From NCBI RefSeq assembly GCF_026965535.1, contig NZ_CP114039.1, forward strand, positions 1,488,001 to 1,552,000: 64,000 nt of DNA, written 5' to 3'. The position numbers and the translations under genes are program-made. Positions 28,914 to 35,802 of this stretch are shown here, piece by piece. The stretch comes from Corallococcus sp. NCRR (GTDB lineage Bacteria; Myxococcota; Myxococcia; Myxococcales; Myxococcaceae). Numbering within the stretch: position 1 is the stretch's first letter; the number at the start of each line of letters is the position of its first letter. The notes under the pieces were generated by a model. It was not told where the DNA came from and ran no database searches. It saw only the letters and a list, made by a program, of their open reading frames with translations.

Positions 28914-28943
28914 ACCTGTCCGACTGTCGGACAGGTTTTTGGA
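28914..28943. promoter_or_regulatory. Palindrome copy 6, perfect arms and T run
   Basis: Copy nearest the acyltransferase gene, about 200 bases before its start. Both 14-base arms are perfect (with the A run starting at 28911) and the right arm continues as TTTTT, so the same sequence could work as a bidirectional intrinsic terminator. Confidence 0.5.
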
Positions 28944-29137
28944 CTGCGCGTCCGGCGGGCGGGCCTGTCCAGTGTCTTCGCGTCTCCGGCGGCTCGAAGC
29001 CTTCCTCGCGGTCCTTCGTGCGAGCTTTACGGTACGCGTCCTCGCGCGGGACTTCCGGTTGTGGATGGGGTTGAGCAGGTCCATGGCACCGGGCCTGATT
29101 GAGGGGCGCGCTCGGGCCTGCGAGACTCGTGGCCCTC

Positions 29138-30316
29138 ATGGCTTCTTCCCGGCAGCACCTGGAGGCACTCACCGGGCTGCGGTTCCTCGCGACCGCGCAC
29201 GTCGTCGCCTACCACGTGTATCACCTGGTCTTCACCGGCACGGAGGCGCCGCCGGGGCTGCATGGGCTGCTCGACAGCGGGTACGTGAGCATCGGCTTCT
29301 TCTTCGTCCTGTCGGGCTTCATCCTTGGCTACAACCACCTGGAGCGGCCGCCAGACACGTACGAAGCACGCAAGGCGTTCTGGGTGGACCGCTTCGCGCG
29401 CATCTATCCCGTCTATGCGTTGGGCCTGGCGCTCGACGCGCCCGCGTACCTCAAGGGGCTGCGCGACACGTGGGCGGTGGATCCCTGGAGGGGGATGGAG
29501 CACGCGGAGGCGCTGGTGGTCACGCCGCTGCTGCTCCAGAGCTGGACGCCGTGGACCGCGATGGCGTGGAACGGCTCGGGCTGGTCGGTGGCGGTGGGGG
29601 CGTTCTTCTACGCCGCCTTCCCCTTCCTGGCCGGGAGGCTGGGCCTGCTGGGGCCGAAGGCGCTCGTGGTGGGCGCGGCGGTGGCGTATGGCGCCTCGAT
29701 GGTGTTCCCGGCCCTCTACATGGTGGTGGATCCGGACCACACCGGGGGCACCGCGTCCGCTTACAACTCCGGCCCGTGGATGCTGGCGCTGCGCTTCAAC
29801 CCGCTGGCGCGGCTGCCGGAGTTCATCCTGGGCATCCTCGCGGCGCGCTTCCTCCTGCTGCGGGACGGCGCGGAGCAACGCTCGTGTCCGGTGGCGCTGG
29901 CGGTGGTGTGCGTGGGCGTCATCGCGGCGCTCGCGGTGAGCACGGCGCTGCCCTTCCCGCTGCTGCACAACGGGCTGCTGGCGCCGGTGTTCGCGGCGCT
30001 GTTCCTCCTGCTGTCGCGGAGCCAGGGCGCCGTGGCGCGGGTGCTGGCTTCACGGCCGCTGCGCCTGCTGGGGGAGGCGAGCCACGCGCTCTTCCTCCTG
30101 CACATGCCGGTGTTGTTCGCCTGGAAGTCCGTGCTCAAGCGGCTGGGTGAGCCGCCCACGTCCGCCTGGGCGGTGGTGGCGTTCATCGTGGGCTCGGTGG
30201 GCTTGAGCGTGCTCACGCATGCGCGCGTGGAGAAGCCCGCCCGGGCATGGATCCGCGACCGGTGGGCGAGGCGAGGCACGGAGCAGCCCGCGGCCGGCCT
30301 CCAGCCCCGGGCGTGA
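29138..30316 (+). CDS. Membrane acyltransferase, OafA/YrhL (acyltransferase-3) family
   Basis: 392 residues with about ten membrane segments. The N-terminus LEALTGLRFLATAHVVAYHV carries the His of the family's conserved first helix. It is followed by SIGFFFVLSGFILGY and the motif FWVDRFARIYPVY (R-x-x-R-I-x-P-x-Y), both diagnostic. Members transfer acyl groups to sugars of lipopolysaccharide, capsule or other surface molecules. Divergent from the FadR-like regulator across the repeat region, so it may be its target. The start is set by the conserved N-terminus; no clear ribosome binding site is seen. Confidence 0.88.
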   Translation: MASSRQHLEALTGLRFLATAHVVAYHVYHLVFTGTEAPPGLHGLLDSGYVSIGFFFVLSGFILGYNHLERPPDTYEARKAFWVDRFARIYPVYALGLALDAPAYLKGLRDTWAVDPWRGMEHAEALVVTPLLLQSWTPWTAMAWNGSGWSVAVGAFFYAAFPFLAGRLGLLGPKALVVGAAVAYGASMVFPALYMVVDPDHTGGTASAYNSGPWMLALRFNPLARLPEFILGILAARFLLLRDGAEQRSCPVALAVVCVGVIAALAVSTALPFPLLHNGLLAPVFAALFLLLSRSQGAVARVLASRPLRLLGEASHALFLLHMPVLFAWKSVLKRLGEPPTSAWAVVAFIVGSVGLSVLTHARVEKPARAWIRDRWARRGTEQPAAGLQPRA

Positions 30317-30320
30317 AGTC

Positions 30321-31898
30321 CTACGCGCTCTTCGCCTGGAACCTGCGGCGTGTGCCTCGCTTCACGGGCCCCAGCTGCGCGAGCACCCGGCCGATCTCCA
30401 CCAACTCCACGGGCTTGACCAGATGCAGGTCGAAGCCCGCCTTCTCGCTGCGGGCCCGGTCCCCCGGCGTCCCATAGCCCGTGAGCGCGATGAGGTGCGC
30501 GTCCGACGCCACGCGCCCGCGCAGCTCCTGCGCCACCTGATAGCCGTCCAGGCCCGGCAGGCCGATGTCCAGGATGATGACGTCGTAGGTGCCAGGGGTC
30601 GCCATGGCGAGCGCCTCCGGGCCGTCCGAGGCGACCTCGACGGTGTGGCCCCACAGCTGGAGCATCTCGCGCAAGCCCTCGCGCGCGTCGGGGTTGTCGT
30701 CGACCAGGAGGATGCGCCACTCGCCCCGGCGGGACTCGATGCGCTCCACGGTGGCCTCCGGCCTCACGTCGTCCGTGAGTAGCGGCAGCGTGATGGTGAA
30801 GGTGCTCCCCTCGCCCGGCCCCGCGCTGAAGACCTCCACCTGGCCGCCGTGTTCGGTCACGAGGTGGCGCACCAGCGTCAGGCCAATGCCCAGTCCGCCC
30901 CGGCTGCGCGCGAGGCCCGCGTTCAGCTGCGCGAAGAGCTCGAAGATGTGCTCCTGGTCCTCCGGCCGCAGGCCGATGCCGGTGTCCTGCACGGAGACGC
31001 GCACGCGGGAGTCCCCGGCCACGTGGGCGCCCACGGTGATGACGCCGCCCTCGGGTGAGTACTTGGAGGCGTTGTCGAGCAAATTGGTGAAGACCTGCTC
31101 CAGGCGCGTCCGGTCGCCGTCCACCCAGCAGGGCTCGGTGGGGAGGGCCTCCCGCAGGATGAGTCCGCGCTCCTCCATCACGGGCCGCGCGGCGGCGAGC
31201 GCGTGCTGCAACACGGTGTTGAGGTCCAGCCGGCCGCGGCGCAGGGCGTACTTGCCGCGCGTGATGCGGCTGACGTCGAGCAGGTCGTCCACCAGGTGGC
31301 GCAGGTGGCTCACCTGCCGTTCGATGATGTCGCGGCGGCGCGCGTCGGCCTCGGACAGGCCGTTCGAGTCCTTCTGCCCGAGCATCTGCACCGCGACGGA
31401 GATGGCGGCCAGCGGGTTGCGCAGCTCGTGGGCGAGCATGGCGAGGAACTCGTCCTTCTTGCGGTCGGCCTCCTCCAGGCGGGCGGCGTTCGCCAGGGCC
31501 TCGCGCTCCACGCGCCGCAGGCGCAGGACGCTGTTGACGGTGGCGATGAGCTCCTCGGGGTCGAACGGCTGGGTGAGGTAGACGTCCGCGCCGGCGCGCA
31601 GGCCCGCGACCTTCTTCTCCGCGGTGATGAAGGTGGCGGAGGTGTGGATGATGGCGATCTCGCGGGTGCGCGGGTCTTCCTTCAGGCGCCGGCACACGTC
31701 GTAGCCGCTCATGTCGGGAAGCTTCACGTCGAGCACGATGACGTCGGGGCGCGAATCGAAGGCGACCCGCAGGGCCTCCCCTCCGGTGACCGCCTCCAGC
31801 ACGTGGTAGCCCGCCTGGCGCAGCGAGAAGCTCCCCAGATAGAGGCTCGCGGGTGTGTCGTTGACGTGGAGGACGGTGGCGTTGATGGTAGCGAGCAC
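30321..31898 (-). CDS. Hybrid histidine kinase (REC-HisKA-HATPase-REC)
   Basis: 525 residues, soluble. The first receiver domain (about 8-122) keeps the phosphoacceptor Asp57 (VLDVKLPD), but the acidic pair is Asn13-Asp14 and the conserved Lys is Gln110 (LTQPF), so its chemistry may be altered. HisKA follows with AMLAHELRNPL (His157), then an N-box (NLLDNASKYSP) and G-box (RGGLGIGLTLV). The second receiver (about 397-510) has the full DD, D, T and K set (LLVDDNP, ILDIGLPG, ALTGYG, HLVKPV). It probably relays signals internally to the C-terminal receiver. No partner gene adjoins. Confidence 0.92.
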   Translation of the reverse strand: MLATINATVLHVNDTPASLYLGSFSLRQAGYHVLEAVTGGEALRVAFDSRPDVIVLDVKLPDMSGYDVCRRLKEDPRTREIAIIHTSATFITAEKKVAGLRAGADVYLTQPFDPEELIATVNSVLRLRRVEREALANAARLEEADRKKDEFLAMLAHELRNPLAAISVAVQMLGQKDSNGLSEADARRRDIIERQVSHLRHLVDDLLDVSRITRGKYALRRGRLDLNTVLQHALAAARPVMEERGLILREALPTEPCWVDGDRTRLEQVFTNLLDNASKYSPEGGVITVGAHVAGDSRVRVSVQDTGIGLRPEDQEHIFELFAQLNAGLARSRGGLGIGLTLVRHLVTEHGGQVEVFSAGPGEGSTFTITLPLLTDDVRPEATVERIESRRGEWRILLVDDNPDAREGLREMLQLWGHTVEVASDGPEALAMATPGTYDVIILDIGLPGLDGYQVAQELRGRVASDAHLIALTGYGTPGDRARSEKAGFDLHLVKPVELVEIGRVLAQLGPVKRGTRRRFQAKSA

Positions 31899-32081
31899 GG
31901 GCGACGTTCCCAGGGAGGAGCCAGCCCGGTTCTACCGCGCGCCGGGAACTCAAGCGATCCGGGATCACTCCGCGCCCCCTCCCGCCCGCGCACCGCCCGT
32001 CCCGGGAGGACCGGGAGTGTTGGGACCGCGACAGCTCGCGGGAACCGTGGCACTCCCCGCCCTTACGGTGGCTTCACCGCA

Positions 32082-32447
32082 TCAAGGCTCCGTCCATACC
32101 GCCAGCTCGTTGCCCGTGGGGTCGGTGAAGTGGAAGCGCTTGCCGCCGGGGAAGGAGAACGTGTCCTTCACGATGCGCCCTCCGGCCTCGCGCACCTTCG
32201 CCAGCGTCGCGTCCAGGTCCTTCGAATACAGCACCAGCAACGCGCCGCCCTTCGACACTTCCCGCTCCTTGTCGAAGCCTCCGTTCAGCCGCCCGTCCAT
32301 GAAGCTCGTGTAGTCCGGGCCGTAGTCCTCGAACCTCCAGCCGAACACGGCGCCGTAGAAGCGCTTCGCCTCCGCGATGTCCTTCGTGGGCAGCTCGATG
32401 TAGTCGATGCGGTGGTGCTGCTCGGCCTGCTGGGGTGCGGTGGACAA
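32082..32447 (-). CDS. VOC-superfamily (glyoxalase-like) protein
   Basis: 121 residues covering one vicinal-oxygen-chelate module: IDYIELPTKDIAEAKRFYGAVFGW at the N-terminus, and FTDPTGNELAVW at the end. Such proteins are metal-dependent lyases, dioxygenases or resistance proteins; the substrate here cannot be told. The start is a TTG with an excellent GAGGAGG about eight bases upstream, and no ATG fits the N-terminal strand. Confidence 0.85.
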   Translation of the reverse strand: MSTAPQQAEQHHRIDYIELPTKDIAEAKRFYGAVFGWRFEDYGPDYTSFMDGRLNGGFDKEREVSKGGALLVLYSKDLDATLAKVREAGGRIVKDTFSFPGGKRFHFTDPTGNELAVWTEP

Positions 32448-32480
32448 GGGATGCCTCCTCGAAGTGGGAACATCCCCACC

Positions 32481-33254
32481 TTACGCACCCGCCCCGTCCT
32501 GCGATTGGACGAATCCGACCTCCGCCTGCTCGCGCACGTACGCCCCTGGCGTCAGCCCCGTCAGCGCCCGGAATTCCCGCACCTGGTGCGCCTGGTCGTA
32601 GTACCCCGCCGCCAGCGCCCACTCCGCGCCCTCCAGCTCCCGCGACAGCGCCACCGCGTGCTGCATCCTCGCGATGCGGCACAGCACCTTCGGCGACAGC
32701 CCCACCGCCGCATGGAAGCGCCGCTCCACCTGCCGCGCCCCCACCCCCATCACCTCCTCCAGTGAACGCACCGGCACCTGGCCCCTCGCCCCCAGGATGA
32801 GGTCCACCGCGTGCCGCACCCCCACGTCCCCCTCCTTCCCGGGCAGCCGGCCCAGCAGCAGCCGCTCCAGCAGGGCGAAGCGCGCCGCCGTCCCCACCAC
32901 CGCGCCCAGCCGCTCCCGCCACTCGCGCGCCTCGCGCGGCCAGAGGTCCCCCAGCGCCACCTTCGCGTCCGTCAATTCCAGCAGGGGCAGCCGCAGGAAT
33001 GGCTGCGCGCCCCCGGGCCGGAAGCGCACCGCGACGAAGGACGCATGCGCGGACAACGGCACCACCTCCGCCGTCCGCATCGCGCCCACGATGCGCGGCC
33101 CCGCCCCGTCCGTCAGGTCCACCAGGATGTCCAGGCACCCATCCGGCAGCACCCGGTGCACTCCCACCGGCGCCGCGCCGGACAGCTCCAGCGCCCAGTA
33201 GCACTGGACGTACGGCGCCAGCGCCGCGCAGGGGCTTGCCTCCACGTAGCGCAT
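32481..33254 (-). CDS. AraC-family transcriptional regulator
   Basis: 257 residues. The N-terminal half (YVEASPCAALAPYVQCYWALEL, HRVLPDGCLDILVDL) matches the DUF6597/AraC-binding-like domain. The C-terminal half is the two-helix-turn-helix AraC DNA-binding domain, with MGVGARQVERRFHAAVGLSPK and the second motif AAGYYDQAHQVREFRALTGLTPGAY. The ATG overlaps by one base the stop of the upstream kinase gene (TGATG), so the two are co-translated, linking a membrane kinase and a transcription factor. Confidence 0.9.
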   Translation of the reverse strand: MRYVEASPCAALAPYVQCYWALELSGAAPVGVHRVLPDGCLDILVDLTDGAGPRIVGAMRTAEVVPLSAHASFVAVRFRPGGAQPFLRLPLLELTDAKVALGDLWPREAREWRERLGAVVGTAARFALLERLLLGRLPGKEGDVGVRHAVDLILGARGQVPVRSLEEVMGVGARQVERRFHAAVGLSPKVLCRIARMQHAVALSRELEGAEWALAAGYYDQAHQVREFRALTGLTPGAYVREQAEVGFVQSQDGAGA

Positions 33255-35731
33255 CAGGCCGCGTCCGCGACGGCCGCGCGGGGCAGCCACACAGTGAAGC
33301 AGGTGCCCTTCCCCGGCCCCTCGCTGCGAGCCTGGATGCGGCCTCCGTGGCGCTCCACGATTTCGCGGCAGATGGCCAGGCCCAGGCCCAGGCCCCCGGC
33401 GTAGTGCTCGGCCGCGTTGCGCGCGCGGAAGAAGGGCGTGAAGAGCTGCGGCAGGCTCTCCCCTGGAATGCCGATGCCCCGGTCCTCCACGTCCATCCGC
33501 ACCTGCCCGTCCTCCTCGCGTATCCGCACGGACACCGGCGTCCCCGGCGGTGAATAGCGCAGGGCGTTCTCCACCAGGTTCGTCAGCAGTTGATCCAACC
33601 GCGGCTCGTCCCACCGGCCCACCAGGGGCCCCTCCGGGACGTCCAGGGACAACAAGCCCTCGCGCTCCGGGCGCGTGGACTGGATGCGCTCCATCACCTC
33701 GCGCGCCAACGCCGTCAGGTCCATGGGCGCCACCGTCAGCGCGAATCTCCCGGACTGCAACCGCGACACGTCCAGCATGTCGCCAATCAGCCGCGTCAGC
33801 CGGTCCACCTGCCGCGTCAGCCGATCGAAGGTGGCGCGCTGCCGCTCCGGCGTCAGCCCCACGCCGGACTCCGACTGGCGGATGAGCAGGTCCAGGGTCG
33901 CCTTCAAGGGCGTCAGCGGCGTGCGCAATTCGTGGCTCGCCATGGAGAGGAACTGGTCCCGGATGGCGATGGCCTCGCGCAGCTCCTTCTGCGTCCGGTC
34001 GATGCGCGCCGCCATGTCGTTGAAGCCGTCCGCCAGCTGCGCGACCTCGTCGTCGCCCCGGGCCTGCACCCGCTGCTCGCGGGCGGGCGTGCCCAGCGCG
34101 GCGAAGCCGTCCCGCAGCGTCTCCAGCCGCTGAGCCACGTCCCGCCCCACCCACTGCGACAGGAGCAGCGAGATGGCCCCCGCGAGCGCCGCGATGGCCA
34201 CCACCCACGCCCCCATGCGCGTCACCGGGGCGAAGGCTTCCCGCAGCCGCGCCGTCACCACCACCGTCCACTCGGTGTCCGGCACCTGCGCGTGCGCCAC
34301 CAGCAGGCGGTGCCCGGGCTCATCGAACGTCTCCCGCACGCCCTCCGGCGCCGCCAGCGCGTCCGGGGGCAGCAGCCCCAGCACCGGCGCCCGCGTGAGC
34401 ACGCCGCCGCGGTCCGTATCGCGCAGCAGGATGCCGTCGCGCCGGTCGAACAGCTCCACGTGGTAGCTGCGCGAGGCCAGCGTCGACTGGAGGCCCAGCC
34501 GCCGCAGGGACAGCCCGCCCACCAGCACCGCGCGCTGGCCGCCGCCCAGGTCCACCCGCGTGGAGAAGACGATGAAGGGCAGCTCCGCGCGGGTGAGGAA
34601 GGGCCGCGACACCCACACCGTGTCGCCGCCGTTCAGCGCCTGCTGGAAGTACTCCCGGCTCGCGTAGTTGCCGGTGAAGCGGTTGGGCCGCGTGGAGGGC
34701 GCCAGGGTCTCCCCGCTGGCGTCCAGCAGCCACGCCGCGTCGAACAGGCCGGTGTCGACCAGCAGGTCCACCCGCTCGGACATCTCCTTGCGGTCCCCGG
34801 TGCGCACCGCCTCGATGAAGCCCGGGTCCCGGCTCTGCGAGCGCAGGAGCGCGCGCGCCATGGCGGACGTCTGCTCCAGCCATGCGGTCTCCGCCAGCAC
34901 CGCCTGCCGCGCCTTGTCGCGCAGCTCCGCGGTGATGGCCCGCTGGGCCACGTAGGACGTCACGGCTCCCACGCCCAGGATGGGCAGCACCGACGCCAGG
35001 GCCATGCCACGGAACAGCCGCCAGCGCACGCCGGACAGGGCCGGGACTTCTCGCATCCTCCACAACAACAGACAGGACAGGGACAGCACCGCGTACACGC
35101 CCATCCCGGCCCAGGAGCGCCGCGACCCCAGCGCGAGCGTCATGTTCAGGAACAGGACGCTCAAGCTGCCCGCGGCGATGCGGCAGGCCTTTTCGTGGCC
35201 GCGCCACAGCCCCACCGCCAGCAGGGCCCCCGTCGCCAGGAAGGCGCCGCCCATCAGCCGGATGGACGGCCCGAACGCCAGCAGCGACAGGCGGATGAAG
35301 CTGTCGGGGATGAGGACCATCAACCCGCCGAAGCTCAGCGCCACGCAGGCGATGAGCGCCGACAAGAGGCCCCGCTCCTGGAAGCGGCGGGTCCGCTCCA
35401 GCAGTAGGAAGCCCGCCAGCAGCGGGTACAGGACGAAGCCCGTGAGGCCCCCGGGCAGCACGGTGGCGGCCCACCAGTAGAAGGCCACCGCGGCCAGGAA
35501 GAGCGCCCGGCCCAGCCACCCCACGAGCGGAGGCCAGGTGGGGTAGAGCCGCGAGGCGAGCATCGCCGCGGCCCCCACCAGGAACAGGCTGCCGAGCGGG
35601 CGGACGTACGGGTAGATGACCTGGAAGATGGCGGCCCCGAACTCGTAGGGCACGAAGACCATCGTGGTGCCCACGACGAGCCCGAACGCCGCCGCGAACC
35701 ACTCCACCCGTGCGCGCTCCAGGATGCTCAC
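33254..35731 (-). CDS. Membrane sensor histidine kinase, tandem copy A
   Basis: 825 residues from a GTG. About eight membrane helices (residues about 10-260) precede a periplasmic sensor region of Cache type between two further helices (about 265 and 530). A HAMP-like linker, HisKA (FLSMASHELRTPL), N-box (NLVENALRYSPP) and G-box (GGLGLGLAICREIVERHGG) follow. The start was chosen because the neighbouring paralogue has the same GTG context (IL[EQ]RARVEWF) and then both proteins are exactly 825 residues. Coupled to the AraC regulator by a one-base overlap. Confidence 0.88.
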   Translation of the reverse strand: MSILERARVEWFAAAFGLVVGTTMVFVPYEFGAAIFQVIYPYVRPLGSLFLVGAAAMLASRLYPTWPPLVGWLGRALFLAAVAFYWWAATVLPGGLTGFVLYPLLAGFLLLERTRRFQERGLLSALIACVALSFGGLMVLIPDSFIRLSLLAFGPSIRLMGGAFLATGALLAVGLWRGHEKACRIAAGSLSVLFLNMTLALGSRRSWAGMGVYAVLSLSCLLLWRMREVPALSGVRWRLFRGMALASVLPILGVGAVTSYVAQRAITAELRDKARQAVLAETAWLEQTSAMARALLRSQSRDPGFIEAVRTGDRKEMSERVDLLVDTGLFDAAWLLDASGETLAPSTRPNRFTGNYASREYFQQALNGGDTVWVSRPFLTRAELPFIVFSTRVDLGGGQRAVLVGGLSLRRLGLQSTLASRSYHVELFDRRDGILLRDTDRGGVLTRAPVLGLLPPDALAAPEGVRETFDEPGHRLLVAHAQVPDTEWTVVVTARLREAFAPVTRMGAWVVAIAALAGAISLLLSQWVGRDVAQRLETLRDGFAALGTPAREQRVQARGDDEVAQLADGFNDMAARIDRTQKELREAIAIRDQFLSMASHELRTPLTPLKATLDLLIRQSESGVGLTPERQRATFDRLTRQVDRLTRLIGDMLDVSRLQSGRFALTVAPMDLTALAREVMERIQSTRPEREGLLSLDVPEGPLVGRWDEPRLDQLLTNLVENALRYSPPGTPVSVRIREEDGQVRMDVEDRGIGIPGESLPQLFTPFFRARNAAEHYAGGLGLGLAICREIVERHGGRIQARSEGPGKGTCFTVWLPRAAVADAA

Positions 35732-35802
35732 GAGGTCAGAGTACACAACCGGGGCGGGAGCGCACGGTCCGGTTGTCACCGCCGCACGCCCCCTGTCGTG
35801 TA

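Larger units (their letters stand above)
28236..28943. repeat. 147-bp tandem repeat array built on a 29-bp palindrome
   Basis: Six copies of a palindrome whose full form is AAAACCTGTCCGAC, one base, then the exact reverse complement. The copies' 21-base cores begin near 28240, 28286, 28433, 28579, 28726 and 28915. Steps between copies 2-5 are 147, 146 and 147 bases, and the rest of each unit is also similar (for example GGACTGCGCGCCCGG just after the core, then GTGGATCCG and CATCGCG motifs in two units). Copy 1 is a close extra at 46 bases and copy 6 is separated by 189. Each core holds two GTCNGAC half-elements. Copies 1 and 5 differ from the full palindrome at one or a few bases. Confidence 0.85.
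28122..29137. other. Large non-coding region between regulator and acyltransferase
   Basis: 1016 bases between the divergent regulator and acyltransferase genes. It holds a repeat array (28236-28943) and no gene I can support. Long open frames cross it on both strands because 147 is divisible by three and stops are rare, but their products are just the repeat translated. Confidence 0.7.

Noticed and set aside
28236..28943. CRISPR array
   Set aside because: Intervals of about 120 bases between palindromes are themselves repeated rather than unique, spacing is irregular at both ends, and no cas gene is near.
28172..29074. 300-residue open frame across the repeat array, with a tandem 49-residue unit
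   Set aside because: Unit length 147 is divisible by three and the DNA has few stops, so several frames on both strands stay open. The product has no start signal and only reflects the repeat.
29084..29099. Possible sigma54 box before the acyltransferase (TGGCACCGGGCCTGAT)
   Set aside because: The -24 half is good, but the -12 half has GA instead of GC, so it fails the key criterion that the two boxes at 45.1 and 46.7 kb meet.
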